The notes: generated by a model not told the origin, from the sequence alone. Positions 41,928 through 50,811 are shown, counted from the first letter of the stretch. The stretch: DNA of 60,100 nt from Pseudomonas veronii (GCF_001439695.1 NZ_JYLL01000038.1:1-60100), one strand, 5' to 3'. Made by a program: numbers and translations.

Positions 41928-43148
41928 GTGAAACACCCTAAATTGCGGCTTACACTCATTCTTGTGTGTTCTTTTTTGACACCAGCTTGGGCGGCTCCAG
42001 TATCAACCCCAAGTCCTGCGTCACCTACCCCGAGAGCGATGATCCCCGCAGCACCGCAACTGAGCGCAAAATCCTGGGTGCTTATGGATGCAGCGACCGG
42101 TACGGTTATAGATAGCCAAAACGCTGATATGCGCTTGCCCCCAGCCAGCCTGACCAAATTGATGACCGTTTATGTCGCTACCAATGAGATACAGGCTGGG
42201 CGCCTCAAGGTCGACGACCCGGTCACTGTCAGTGAGAATGCCTGGAGAACGGGCGGTTCTAGAATGTTTCTTGATCCGGGCGCCGTTGTGCCTGTGCGAG
42301 ACCTACTGCGCGGCGTGGTGATCGACTCTGGCAATGACGCCAGTGTGGCGCTATCTGAGCATATCGCGGGTAGCGAAGATGCGTTTGCTGGGTTGATGAA
42401 TGTCACAGCTAATAAACTTGGGCTGACTGACACCCACTTTGTGAACCCTACAGGCTTGCCGGCACCTGAACACTATTCTTCAGCTCATGATATGGCTCGG
42501 CTTGCACGGGCGATCATCACCGATGAGTCAGCTTACTACTCGTTGTACGCGCACAAATATTTCACCTGGAACAACATTCGCCAACCCAATCGGAATCTTC
42601 TCCTTTGGCGCGATCCGAGTGTTGACGGCCTCAAGACTGGCCATACTGAGGAAGCCGGATACTGCATGGTGACTTCTGCTGTTCGTGATGGGCGGCGCCT
42701 AATCAGTGCAGTATTTGGCTCGACCACGATGAACAGTCGTGCGGAAGATGCTCAAAAGATCCTGAGCTATGGCTTTCGCAATTTTGAGACGAATACCTAT
42801 CAGAAAGGCGGAAAAATTTTAGCTCAACCGCGACTTTGGAAAGGCGACAAGGACGTAATCGCTGTTGGCTTGCGCGATGATGTGACACTCACGCTACCCA
42901 AGAATAGTGGTCGCAAGGTAGAAACGCGCCTACACATTAATAACGCTCTACAAGCTCCTATTGCTGTCGGCGATGTAGTCGGGAGTTTTGAGCTGTATGA
43001 CGGTGTAAATAAACTTACTACCCGATCACTCATAGCGTTAGAAGCGGGAGAAGCAGGTGGTTGGTGGGTGCGTACCTGGGACACACTTCATCTTTTTTTT
43101 GCAGGATTGTTTGATGTGAAGGACGACACGGGAGAGGCAAAGGCCTGA
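41928..43148 (+). CDS. D-alanyl-D-alanine carboxypeptidase (PBP5 type)
   Basis: 406 residues, GTG start, with a signal peptide (LTLILVCSFLTPAWA). Penicillin-binding motifs are complete: SLTK near 77 (PASLTKLMT), SGN near 136 (DSGNDAS) and KTG near 238 (GLKTGHT). The C-terminal beta domain and a weak amphipathic anchor (WDTLHLFFAGLFDVK) are present. It trims the terminal D-Ala of peptidoglycan side chains and can bind beta-lactams. It lies 84 bases after the kinase gene, past a TTAACC/GGTTAA sequence near 41852-41864 that may be a regulator site. Confidence 0.9.
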   Translation: MKHPKLRLTLILVCSFLTPAWAAPVSTPSPASPTPRAMIPAAPQLSAKSWVLMDAATGTVIDSQNADMRLPPASLTKLMTVYVATNEIQAGRLKVDDPVTVSENAWRTGGSRMFLDPGAVVPVRDLLRGVVIDSGNDASVALSEHIAGSEDAFAGLMNVTANKLGLTDTHFVNPTGLPAPEHYSSAHDMARLARAIITDESAYYSLYAHKYFTWNNIRQPNRNLLLWRDPSVDGLKTGHTEEAGYCMVTSAVRDGRRLISAVFGSTTMNSRAEDAQKILSYGFRNFETNTYQKGGKILAQPRLWKGDKDVIAVGLRDDVTLTLPKNSGRKVETRLHINNALQAPIAVGDVVGSFELYDGVNKLTTRSLIALEAGEAGGWWVRTWDTLHLFFAGLFDVKDDTGEAKA

Positions 43149-43245
43149 ATCTGGACGGATGATATCCAGCCGTGATTCACCTCACTGACAATCTCAAATG
43201 ATGCCCACTGATCTGACTTGGCAGGGACGAAAACATCCAGTTGAG

Positions 43246-43659
43246 TCAGCATCCTCGATGCCCAAGGACATTTGCTTCGATGTCGTCTACCCACTGGAAT
43301 GTGAGCGCTCCTAACGCAGTCATGGCAAACAACGCTATGACATGAAGCGAGATAGCCCCAATTGCAGGAATAAACCGTTCTTTGTGGCTTAACGTAGCCG
43401 ATCCTGCCGAGGCTAGCGAGAAGACCGCGAGCCCTATGCAAAAGCTTGTGATGATCGCAAGGTGCCAACGAGGAAAGAGCAGCGGCGAATCCGCCCAAAA
43501 GCCGATGGTCAGGCCAATGAAGTACCCCCCGACTAAATTCGCTACGAGCGCTCCTGCGGGCATGCTAGGAAACAAAGCCTTGAGCTTCGACCCCAAAATA
43601 CTGCGTAGCCACCCTCCAAACGATGCGCTTATGGCGATGGCCACTAATGTTCTCACCAA
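43246..43659 (-). CDS. Divergent CrcB/FluC-like membrane protein
   Basis: 137 residues with four membrane helices in the FluC pattern: SFGGWLRSILG near 13, ALVANLVGGYFIGLTIGF near 37-54, and a third helix reading SFCIGLAVFSLASAG. In true FluC channels that helix reads GFxGGxTTFSTFS and supplies the fluoride-coordinating Phe and Thr residues. Here only F-S and part of the motif remain. No fluoride riboswitch was seen upstream. It may be a diverged channel with other selectivity. Confidence 0.65.
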   Translation of the reverse strand: MVRTLVAIAISASFGGWLRSILGSKLKALFPSMPAGALVANLVGGYFIGLTIGFWADSPLLFPRWHLAIITSFCIGLAVFSLASAGSATLSHKERFIPAIGAISLHVIALFAMTALGALTFQWVDDIEANVLGHRGC

Positions 43660-43720
43660 GCTGACGAACTCCTTGCCGCTCTAGGGGCTGAGAGCTTATG
43701 TACTGAAGGAAAGGGATTGG

Positions 43721-44500
43721 TTATCCAAAGCGACCTGTAATGTAGTCTTCCGTCTGCTTCATTTTTGGTTTGGTGAAGATGGTATCGGTCACATCATGCT
43801 CAATCAATTCGCCCATAAACATAAAGGCGGTGTAGTCCGAAACCCGAGCCGCTTGCTGCATGTTGTGGGTCACGATGATGACGGTATATTGCTCTTTCAA
43901 CTCAGTAATCAACTGCTCTATGCGCCCGGTTGAGATTGGGTCAAGTGCGGAAGTCGGCTCATCCAGAAGTAATACTTGGGGGCGCAGCGCGATGGTGCGA
44001 GCGATACACAGGCGCTGTTGCTGACCACCCGACAGGCTTTGTGCGCTTTGTTTGAGCTTGTCCTTTACCTCGTCCCAAAGCGCTGCACCATTGAGGGCTT
44101 GCTCTACGCGGGCATCCATCTCATACCGGGAGAGTTGTTCATGGTGGCGCACGGCGTAGGCAACGTTGTCGTAAATGGACATCGGAAACGGCACTGGCTT
44201 CTGAAATACCATGCCGATATGGCTACGTAGCCGGTTCATCGAGTAATCCGGCGCGAGAATATTCTCTCCGTTAAGCAGCACCTCGCCGCGCGCCTCCTGC
44301 TTCGGGTACATGGCGTAGATGCGGTTGAATACCCGCAGTAACGTCGACTTCCCGCAACCTGAAGGGCCAATGATCGCAGTGATGCGTTTCTCTGGAATAT
44401 CCATATCGATGGACTTAAGAGAGCGCTGGCTGTTGTAAAAAAACTCCAGGCCACGAACGCGAATTTTTGTTCTTTCGTCGGCAAGGTCACGGCTATTCAT
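43721..44500 (-). CDS. pstB: Phosphate ABC transporter ATPase PstB
   Basis: 259 residues. Walker A GPSGCGKSTLLR near 42, Q-loop VFQKPVPFPMSIYDNVAYAV, signature LSGGQQQRLCIARTIA, Walker B LLLDEPTSALDP and H-loop IIVTHNMQQA. The PFPMSIYDN segment is typical of PstB. Start overlaps the pstA stop by one base (TGATG). No phoU follows; the next gene is the FluC-like protein. Confidence 0.95.
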   Translation of the reverse strand: MNSRDLADERTKIRVRGLEFFYNSQRSLKSIDMDIPEKRITAIIGPSGCGKSTLLRVFNRIYAMYPKQEARGEVLLNGENILAPDYSMNRLRSHIGMVFQKPVPFPMSIYDNVAYAVRHHEQLSRYEMDARVEQALNGAALWDEVKDKLKQSAQSLSGGQQQRLCIARTIALRPQVLLLDEPTSALDPISTGRIEQLITELKEQYTVIIVTHNMQQAARVSDYTAFMFMGELIEHDVTDTIFTKPKMKQTEDYITGRFG

Positions 44501-45372
44501 CAGGTCAACCTATTGCGTAAAAGGATCAAGCGGGACAGTAAGCTGAGTACCAGTACAAACAAGGTCAGCACCAATGCGCCAGCCCAGGCTAGGGAGTGCC
44601 AGTCATCGAATGGGCTCATGGCGTACTGGAAAACCACTACGGGCACGCTGGCAATCGGTTTCAGAAGATTGCTGCTCCAGAACTGGTTGCCGAACGCTGT
44701 AAACAGCAGCGGCGCTGTTTCACCAGTGATTCTGGCCAGTGCGAGAAGCACCCCGGTCACCACGCCTGCTTTTGCAGCTCGCAGTACGATTTGCAGAGTC
44801 AGTTTCCATTGCGGGACGCCTAACGCCAGTGCGGCTTCCCGCATGGTTGAGGGTTGCAGTTGAAGCATCTCGTCAGTGGTTCTCACCACCACTGGAATCA
44901 CCAATAGCGCCAGTGCCAGAGCGCCGGCGATAGCGGAGAAGCCGACTTGGTGGTTAGTCAGTATGTTCAACGGCAGGATGACGCCGGTGTAAATGAACAG
45001 ACCCAGCACAATGGACGGTGCCGAAAGCAGAATGTCGTTAATAAAGCGGACTGTGTTGCCCAGGCGCGAGTGTCGTGCGAACTCCGCTAGCCAGATTCCC
45101 GCCATCAAGCCAATGGGCGTACCGATGAGCAGGGCGATAGCGGACATCAGGGCACTGCCATAGAACGCATTTGCCAGTCCACCTTCCGTACCGGGCGGCG
45201 GTGTCATCTGTGTAAAGAGACGAAGATTGAGCGCCTGGAATCCGTTTATTACCGTAGTCAACAGAATCCAGACCAACCAAATGAGGCCGAAGGCTGTGGC
45301 GCCACAACTGAGTACCATTGCTAGCCGATTCTTGAAGGCTCGGATTTGGTAGAGACGTTCGTTACCAGTCAT
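44500..45372 (-). CDS. pstA: Phosphate ABC transporter permease PstA
   Basis: 290 residues with six membrane helices. The conserved permease loop is MREAALALGVPQWKLTLQIV near 190, and GTPIGLMAGIWLAEFAR is typical of PstA. It overlaps pstC by four bases and pstB by one, so the three are translated together. Confidence 0.95.
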   Translation of the reverse strand: MTGNERLYQIRAFKNRLAMVLSCGATAFGLIWLVWILLTTVINGFQALNLRLFTQMTPPPGTEGGLANAFYGSALMSAIALLIGTPIGLMAGIWLAEFARHSRLGNTVRFINDILLSAPSIVLGLFIYTGVILPLNILTNHQVGFSAIAGALALALLVIPVVVRTTDEMLQLQPSTMREAALALGVPQWKLTLQIVLRAAKAGVVTGVLLALARITGETAPLLFTAFGNQFWSSNLLKPIASVPVVVFQYAMSPFDDWHSLAWAGALVLTLFVLVLSLLSRLILLRNRLT

Positions 45373-46367
45373 AGACCCTCCTTGCGTGACAGCCGCATCA
45401 GTAGGAGTCGTGCTAACGCCAAGACAATAAAGGTGACGACAAACAGCAGGAAACCCAGCGCGATGAGCGCGGAGCGATGCAGGTCGGTATAGGCTTCGCT
45501 GAACTCGTTGGCAATGACTGACGCGATGGAACTGCTTGGCATCAGCAAGGAGGCGGAGAACTGTTGAGCATTACCCAGCACGAAAGTCACCGCCATGGTC
45601 TCGCCCAATGCCCGTCCGAGCCCTAGAAAAATGCCCCCGACAACCGCAGATCGCGTGTAAGGCAGGACAATGTCCCAGACCACTTCCCAAGTAGTGCTAC
45701 CTAACGCGTAAGCAGACTCCTTTAGGGTTGTGGGAACACTACGGAACACCTCATGCATGACAGAGGTGATGAAGGGCATGATCATGATTGCCAGCACAAT
45801 GCCCGCTGTCAGCATGCCAATTCCTAATGGCGGCCCCTGAAACAGCGAACCGACCAAAGGAAGTTCACCCAGATAGTCATTGATCCAGGGCGATAGATGC
45901 TCTGCCATGAACGGGCCGAAAACGAACAGCCCCCACATGCCATAGATAATCGATGGGATTCCCGCAAGTAATTCAACCGCCGAGGCGACGGGCATCCGCA
46001 GCCAAGGCGGTGCTACTTCAGTAAGGAAAATCGCAATGCCAAAGCTGACGGGAACGGCAATCAGCAACGCCAGAAAAGAGGTCACCAAGGTGCCGTAAAT
46101 CGGCACCAATGCACCGAAGTGATTGTTGACGGCATCCCACTCAGTGCTTGTCAGAAAGTCTAGGCCAAAAGTCTTGAGCGCAAGACTACCGCCCCAAAGT
46201 GTCGAGGCGGCGATGCTCGCCAGTAGCAAAAGCACCAGCATTGCCGCGCCCAGCATTGAACGCTTGAACCAGAGATCATGACGCTGATCGCGAGCCGCAC
46301 GCTTATCACTCGTAACGTCGCCAACGTGGAGGGTCATGGTCAAAGGTTGGACTGTGTCGTTCATCAT
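45369..46367 (-). CDS. pstC: Phosphate ABC transporter permease PstC
   Basis: 332 residues with six membrane helices. Typical segments are VPVSFGIAIFLTEVAPPWLR, ELLAGIPSIIYGMWGLFVF and the loop LKESAYALGSTTWEVVWDIV. Start set at the paired ATG codons (46367 or 46364); the frame extends into the hairpin upstream. The pstS-pstC gap holds a strong hairpin. Confidence 0.93.
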   Translation of the reverse strand: MMNDTVQPLTMTLHVGDVTSDKRAARDQRHDLWFKRSMLGAAMLVLLLLASIAASTLWGGSLALKTFGLDFLTSTEWDAVNNHFGALVPIYGTLVTSFLALLIAVPVSFGIAIFLTEVAPPWLRMPVASAVELLAGIPSIIYGMWGLFVFGPFMAEHLSPWINDYLGELPLVGSLFQGPPLGIGMLTAGIVLAIMIMPFITSVMHEVFRSVPTTLKESAYALGSTTWEVVWDIVLPYTRSAVVGGIFLGLGRALGETMAVTFVLGNAQQFSASLLMPSSSIASVIANEFSEAYTDLHRSALIALGFLLFVVTFIVLALARLLLMRLSRKEGL

Positions 46368-46380
46368 ACGTCTACTCACA

Positions 46381-46423
46381 AACAAACCCCTTCGCCAGGC
46401 AAAACTTGCTTGAGGAAGGGGTT
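46381..46423. promoter_or_regulatory. Intercistronic hairpin between pstS and pstC
   Basis: CAAACCCCTTC (46381-46391) pairs with GAAGGGGTTTG (46413-46423), 11 perfect pairs. It follows the pstS stop by 14 bases. It probably attenuates read-through or protects the pstS message, giving more binding protein than permease. Confidence 0.7.
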
Positions 46424-46437
46424 TGAGTGTTGCTGAA

Positions 46438-47454
46438 TCAATGGGCGAAGTCAGACTTCCAGTAACCTTCGATACGCTTCACCAGAGAGTCAGGCAGGGC
46501 TACATAGTCCAGCGCCGAGGCCTGTTGCTGGCCTTTCTCCAACGACCATTTGAAGAAGTTGAAGGCAGCTTGGCTTTGCTCGGCATTCTTCGGCTGTTTG
46601 TACATGATGATCCAAGTGGTCGCCGTGATCGGCCATGCGCTATCGCCAGGCGCGTTGGTCATGATCAGGTTGAAGTCTTTGGCGTTAGCCCAGTCCGCAG
46701 TGTCGGCAGCCGCTTGGAAGGCTTTGGCATTGGGCTGAATGAATTTCCCGGCGGCGTTCTTCAGTTGCGCGTGCGTCATTTTATTTTGCAGGGCATAGGC
46801 GTACTCAACATAACCGATTGAGTTTTTGATCTGCTTCACGTAGGCCGAGACACCTTCGTTGCCTTTACCACCCACACCAACCGGCCAAGGCACAGTCGTG
46901 CCGAAACCGATTTTCGATTTCCAGCCATCACTCACTTTGGAGAGGTAGTTGGTGAAGTTGTATGAGGTGCCAGAGCCGTCAGAACGGTGGACGACGGTGA
47001 TTTTACTGTCTGGCAGTTTCATGCCCTGGTTCAGGGCGACGATGGCCGGATCGTTCCAGACTGTAATCTCACCCAAGAAGATTTTCGCCAAGGTCTCACC
47101 ATCGAGCTTCAATTGGCCCGGCGCTACACCCTCAATGTTCATCACCGGCACGATGCCGCCAATCACACTGGGAAATTGGCCTAGGCCACCGGCCTTGAGA
47201 TCATCGGCAGACAACGGTGCGTCAGACGCACCAAAATCTACTGTTGCCGCTTTGATCTGAGCGATACCGCCACCCGATCCAATCGACTGGTAATTGATAC
47301 GGTTGCTGGAGCTTTTGCTGTAGTCCTGCGACCACTTGGACAAAACCGGATAGACAAAGCTGGAGCCCGCACCGGTAACATCGGTCGCATGAGCAAGGCC
47401 ACTCATGCAGAGGGAAGCCAGTAAGACAGACAGGCTTTTTTTAGTCAGCAACAT
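46438..47454 (-). CDS. pstS: Phosphate-binding periplasmic protein PstS
   Basis: 338 residues with a signal peptide (SLSVLLASLCMSGLAHA). Phosphate-binding segments are clear: TGAGSSFVYP near 29, GSGGGIAQIKAATVDFGASD near 60-79, and HRSDGSGTSYNFTNYLS near 157. GTG 47457 or ATG 47454 may start it, with GAGG upstream. It is the first gene of pstSCAB, with a Pho-box-like site upstream. Confidence 0.95.
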   Translation of the reverse strand: MLLTKKSLSVLLASLCMSGLAHATDVTGAGSSFVYPVLSKWSQDYSKSSSNRINYQSIGSGGGIAQIKAATVDFGASDAPLSADDLKAGGLGQFPSVIGGIVPVMNIEGVAPGQLKLDGETLAKIFLGEITVWNDPAIVALNQGMKLPDSKITVVHRSDGSGTSYNFTNYLSKVSDGWKSKIGFGTTVPWPVGVGGKGNEGVSAYVKQIKNSIGYVEYAYALQNKMTHAQLKNAAGKFIQPNAKAFQAAADTADWANAKDFNLIMTNAPGDSAWPITATTWIIMYKQPKNAEQSQAAFNFFKWSLEKGQQQASALDYVALPDSLVKRIEGYWKSDFAH

Positions 47455-47530
47455 CACGACAACACCTCAATGAAAGGAGTTAAGTGGAGGTATCCACCTA
47501 TCGGAGAAGTGACGATTTAATTCTTTAAAT

Positions 47531-47548
47531 ATTTCTATCCGATGACAG
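47531..47548 (-). promoter_or_regulatory. Pho-box-like site upstream of pstS
   Basis: On the minus strand a perfect CTGTCAT half-site (47542-47548) is followed after four bases by TAGAAAT (47531-47537), a weak second half. Spacing fits PhoB tandem repeats. It is 77 bases before the pstS start. Confidence 0.55.
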
Positions 47549-47709
47549 TTTCGGCATTTTCAGAAATATTTTGAAATACGTGTGAATCGAGAACCTTCAC
47601 TCGTTTGCTCGTTGAAAATGCTCGTCTGCATCGGTGTAAAGCCCTGGGGCTGCCGTTTACCCTCTTATGCGGAGGGCGATGTCGGGAGCCGAACGAAGGT
47701 CTGTCTTGC

Positions 47710-48075
47710 TTACATAATGGACAAATACGCAACGAGCAAAACGCCCAGGATTGCCGTGATGACATTGATGCCAGGGCCAGCATTGACGCTGTAGCCAAGG
47801 GGGATCTCAACAGGCTTGAGGGTCTTTACCACCTTTTTGTACTGCCAGGATGACCAACAGGCAACCGATGAGCCCAGCATTAGAAAAGCGAGTCCGATCC
47901 AGAAAGAAAAATGTTTTCCTGGAGCGCTCAAAACACCTGGCTTGAGCATTTGCAGCAGTAGTCCGAATCGTTCAATTACAAAGCCAAACGCCATCAGCGA
48001 AAGGCTGGTTCGGTTCCAGGCCAGCAAGGTTCGCTCAGCAGCAAAGAAGACTCGTGGATCGTTCAGGTCTGACAT
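47710..48075 (-). CDS. YidH/DUF202-family membrane protein
   Basis: 121 residues. It starts with the family hallmark NDPRVFFAAERTLLAWNRTS and has three membrane helices (about 26-46, 60-80, 100-120). DUF202 proteins are small inner-membrane proteins of unknown function. Start at 48075, preferred over an in-frame Met seven codons earlier because the homology begins there. It is alone between pst and the sulfur genes. Confidence 0.82.
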   Translation of the reverse strand: MSDLNDPRVFFAAERTLLAWNRTSLSLMAFGFVIERFGLLLQMLKPGVLSAPGKHFSFWIGLAFLMLGSSVACWSSWQYKKVVKTLKPVEIPLGYSVNAGPGINVITAILGVLLVAYLSIM

Positions 48076-48173
48076 CAAATACCCCTTGGCTCTCAATAGG
48101 TGAAATCGATCTGGTCAGCGTGTGTAGACGTCTGACCGTGCTTCAGTCATTCGCTTTCATGGCTATCACCTAA

Positions 48174-48599
48174 TCAGGCCGTGCGCCGACGTTCTAATAG
48201 AGAGAACAAGTACATACCCGCCAACATGGCCAATACGAATATGATGATTTTCCCGTGCCCCGTAAGCAGAATAGCGACCGCTGGCCCAGGGCAGATCCCC
48301 GCAATTCCCCAACCGATACCAAACACCAGGCTGCCGCCAATCAAGCGGGCATCCAACTCCCGTTTCATCGGTAACTGCATGGGGGCACCAAGCAACGATT
48401 GCTTGTTCTTGCGCGCCCAATTCAAGGGGATAGCCGCCACTGCGATAGCTCCTCCCATCACCAGGGCGAGTGACGGATCCCAGGCCCCGGCCACATCAAG
48501 AAATGCCAACACCTTGGCGGGGTTCGCCATACCTGCCAGAAGAAGCCCGAAGCCGAAGATCAGTCCTGCAAAAAATGCGCTCAGCTTGATCATTTTCAT
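48174..48599 (-). CDS. YeeE/YedE-family half-transporter, PmpB-like
   Basis: 141 residues with about four helices. It contains GFGLLLAGMANPAKVLAFLD near 17 and GIGWGIAGICPGPAVAILLT near 106. The conserved Cys in GICPGP and Gly-rich loops match the second half of YeeE-type thiosulfate/polysulfide permeases. With the overlapping upstream gene it forms a split transporter like PmpAB of other proteobacteria. Controlled with it by the BigR-type gene. Confidence 0.85.
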   Translation of the reverse strand: MKMIKLSAFFAGLIFGFGLLLAGMANPAKVLAFLDVAGAWDPSLALVMGGAIAVAAIPLNWARKNKQSLLGAPMQLPMKRELDARLIGGSLVFGIGWGIAGICPGPAVAILLTGHGKIIIFVLAMLAGMYLFSLLERRRTA

Positions 48600-49030
48600 G
48601 CTCCCACCACATGACGAATGGCGTACACCGTTGCAAAACCGGCGAACATAAAGCACATCGTTGCAGTGATCGAGCGGGCTGACAGTCGAGAGATCCCACA
48701 AACGCCATGACCGCTTGTACAGCCGGAGCCGTAACGGGTGCCCACGCCTACGAGCAGCCCCGCAATAATCAGAGCGGGCCACTCAGCCTTGATCTCGATC
48801 TCCGGTAATAAGGTGAACGCTCCCCACAACAACGGAGCAATCACTAGGCCAAGAAGAAACAGCGCCTTCTCGCTCCAGCCTTCACTGCCAAATTGCATCA
48901 CGCTTCCAATCAGCCCACTGATGCCTGCGATGCGACCATTTGCGAGAACGAACAAGCTAGCCGCCAGACCTATCAAGGCCCCTCCGCCTACGGAAGTCCA
49001 AGGCGTAAAGTTGATCCAATCAATGCTCAT
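48596..49030 (-). CDS. YeeE/YedE-family half-transporter, PmpA-like
   Basis: 144 residues with about five helices. Motifs LIGLAASLFVLANGRIAGIS near 20 and the Cys-containing GVGTRYGSGCTSGHGVCGIS near 95 are those of the first half of YeeE, where Cys residues pass thiosulfate or persulfide sulfur. It overlaps both neighbours by four bases, giving the operon bigR-pmpA-pmpB. Import of reduced sulfur species is inferred from the family. Confidence 0.87.
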   Translation of the reverse strand: MSIDWINFTPWTSVGGGALIGLAASLFVLANGRIAGISGLIGSVMQFGSEGWSEKALFLLGLVIAPLLWGAFTLLPEIEIKAEWPALIIAGLLVGVGTRYGSGCTSGHGVCGISRLSARSITATMCFMFAGFATVYAIRHVVGA

Positions 49031-49353
49031 TTTGCATCTCCTGCACAGAAGTGCTGATAAAGGACATGGATCACCGCAAGCGCGGCAGAGCTGCTGATTC
49101 GGTAATAGACTTGCTTTCCCGCGCGTCGCGTTTCCACCATGCTCTTGCTACGTAGCACCGCGAGTTGTTGAGACAACGTAGGTTGCTGAATGCCCGACAA
49201 GGCCTCTAAATCGGTCACATTTAACTCACCCTGCGACAGTTGGCAGAGAAGGAGCAATCGATCAGGGTTCGCCAGCACTTTCAGTAGCTGGCCAGCAGCT
49301 TCAGCGCTAGCTCGCAGTTGCTGGATATCGAGTTCATTTTCAGGGCGTTGCAT
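49027..49353 (-). CDS. bigR: BigR/SqrR-type ArsR-family repressor
   Basis: 108 residues. Winged helix with LKVLANPDRLLLLCQLSQGE near 24-43 and the recognition helix QPTLSQQLAVLRSKSMVETR. Two cysteines, one in LLLLCQL (near 37) and one in YQHFCAG (near 104), occupy the places that form a tri- or tetrasulfide bridge in persulfide-sensing BigR, SqrR and YgaV. It should repress its operon and the divergent rhodanese gene until sulfide or persulfide is present. Confidence 0.85.
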   Translation of the reverse strand: MQRPENELDIQQLRASAEAAGQLLKVLANPDRLLLLCQLSQGELNVTDLEALSGIQQPTLSQQLAVLRSKSMVETRRAGKQVYYRISSSAALAVIHVLYQHFCAGDAK

Positions 49354-49365
49354 AACTGCCGACTC

Positions 49366-49400
49366 ATTTAGAATTTATATAATATATATATTTACATAAT
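49366..49400. promoter_or_regulatory. AT-rich divergent operator for the BigR-type repressor
   Basis: An almost pure A/T stretch with imperfect dyad symmetry (TTTATATAATATATATATTT) lies just upstream of the repressor gene. BigR-type proteins bind AT-rich palindromes overlapping their own promoter, so this is the likely site. Confidence 0.6.
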
Positions 49401-49483
49401 GAATGCCTAGGGCCATGGTGTCGAGGCGGGTGCAGCCCGCATCCTGAATTGAAAAACTCGACGCAAATGAGATTAAATCTTAA

Positions 49484-49864
49484 ATGAAAAGCTCACATGA
49501 TCTTGTGACAGAAGCTAAATTACACATCAGAGAAATAGACCTTGGCTCAGCAGATGCTGCAGTAGAGGAAGCTGATCTACTGATCGATGTACGGGAGCCA
49601 GATGAGTACAGCGCTGGCCATATCCCTGGCGCAGTAAACATTCCACGTGGGATTTTGGAGTTCAGGCTTAGCAGCACGCCAGAACTCGCTATCCGAGACT
49701 TAAAGATAATTCTTTATTGCAAAACGAGCGGAAGAGCTGCTCTTTCTGCCTTAGCTCTGGGTGAGATGGGCTACGTCAATGTGTCTTCTATCGCTGGAGG
49801 CTTTGATGCTTGGGTAGCAGAGGCTAAGGCAGTAGCTACGCCAAGCCTCCCTGCGTTTGAATAA
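49484..49864 (+). CDS. Single-domain rhodanese (sulfurtransferase)
   Basis: 126 residues. The fold is shown by LLIDVREPDEYSAGHIPGAV near 32-51 and the active loop LYCKTSGRAALS near 76, with the catalytic Cys. It transfers sulfane sulfur between donors such as persulfide or thiosulfate and thiol acceptors. Divergent from bigR-pmpAB across 130 bp with the AT-rich operator, so it belongs to the same sulfide response. Confidence 0.87.
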   Translation: MKSSHDLVTEAKLHIREIDLGSADAAVEEADLLIDVREPDEYSAGHIPGAVNIPRGILEFRLSSTPELAIRDLKIILYCKTSGRAALSALALGEMGYVNVSSIAGGFDAWVAEAKAVATPSLPAFE

Positions 49865-49959
49865 GTGAGTCTCGGTTTTTGGTACTGCACTTCGTTTGGC
49901 ATCCACTGAGTCGCACCTGTATTTGTTAGATGCGACCCAATTCGTGTACTTGCAGCTAC

Positions 49960-50811
49960 TCAACGAAGCAACAGTATCGGCATGGTGGCTGTGCTGAGCA
50001 TCATCGTCGTTGTACTGCCTACCAGAAATTGTCTAATGCGCGAGTGGCCGTAGGCCCCCATGACGAGAAGATCAATTCCCTGCTCCGCCTGATAAGCGTG
50101 CAGAGCCTCGTCCACTTCTCCATGCAGGATCTGGGCGTGGATGACAAAGCCAGCAGTAAGGAGCGTGCTCCTCGCTTTCTCCAGCGACTCTCGGTTGCCT
50201 TCCGAATCAGCACCAACCATAACGAGATGAATCGGTAGGTTTGCGCAAAGCGGACTAGCGGCAAGCAGATCAACGGTTTTGTGTGCTGTGCGGCTACCGT
50301 CAAACGCGAGCATCACCTTTTGTGGCATTTTATAGCTGCTTGCGGTTATCAAAATTGGACGGTGAATTGTGCGTACAATAGCTTCAATTTGGCTGCCAAG
50401 GCTGTGCACTCCACGTTTGCTGTCTTCACCCACTCGCCCAATGACCAGCAGTCGAATATCGTCCTGAAGATCGATCAGACTTTCTATCAAGTGTCCGTGG
50501 CGCTGCTTTAACTCAGGAAAAGCTGCGCCGGCTATGACCGTCCGCTCCCTGGACTTCTCGAGCATGTGTTGACCTTGCTCCAGAGCGAGCCTGGCACGCT
50601 GAGCATCTAGAGTAGCCAGCTCCTCCAGTAGATGCTCTCGACTTCCGAGACCAATATTTCCGCTCAGGTTTGCTGATGCAGGGTATTTCTCCTCATCCAA
50701 TACATGCAGCAAGGTAAGAGGCGCGCTAAGTCGTTGCGACGCCCATGCTGAGTAGTCGCAGACCGCCAGCGAGGATTGTGAGTTATCAATGCATGCCATT
50801 ACGTGGGTCAT
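49960..50811 (-). CDS. Tandem-domain universal stress protein
   Basis: 283 residues with two UspA domains (about 1-145 and 150-283). The second ends with the ATP-binding pattern LLVMGAYGHSRIRQFLVGST, and the first has a degenerate form (LLVIGRVGEDS). It lies 11 bases after the SulP gene, so it is co-transcribed. SulP transporters are often paired with Usp proteins, which may tune them in response to energy state. Confidence 0.87.
   Translation of the reverse strand: MTHVMACIDNSQSSLAVCDYSAWASQRLSAPLTLLHVLDEEKYPASANLSGNIGLGSREHLLEELATLDAQRARLALEQGQHMLEKSRERTVIAGAAFPELKQRHGHLIESLIDLQDDIRLLVIGRVGEDSKRGVHSLGSQIEAIVRTIHRPILITASSYKMPQKVMLAFDGSRTAHKTVDLLAASPLCANLPIHLVMVGADSEGNRESLEKARSTLLTAGFVIHAQILHGEVDEALHAYQAEQGIDLLVMGAYGHSRIRQFLVGSTTTMMLSTATMPILLLR

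Noticed and set aside
43660..43720. Possible fluoride riboswitch for the FluC-like gene
   Set aside because: The short leader shows no recognisable pseudoknot motif of that riboswitch.
49366..49400. AT-rich repeat as a possible origin or low-complexity artefact
   Set aside because: Position between a BigR-type repressor and its divergent target explains it better as an operator.
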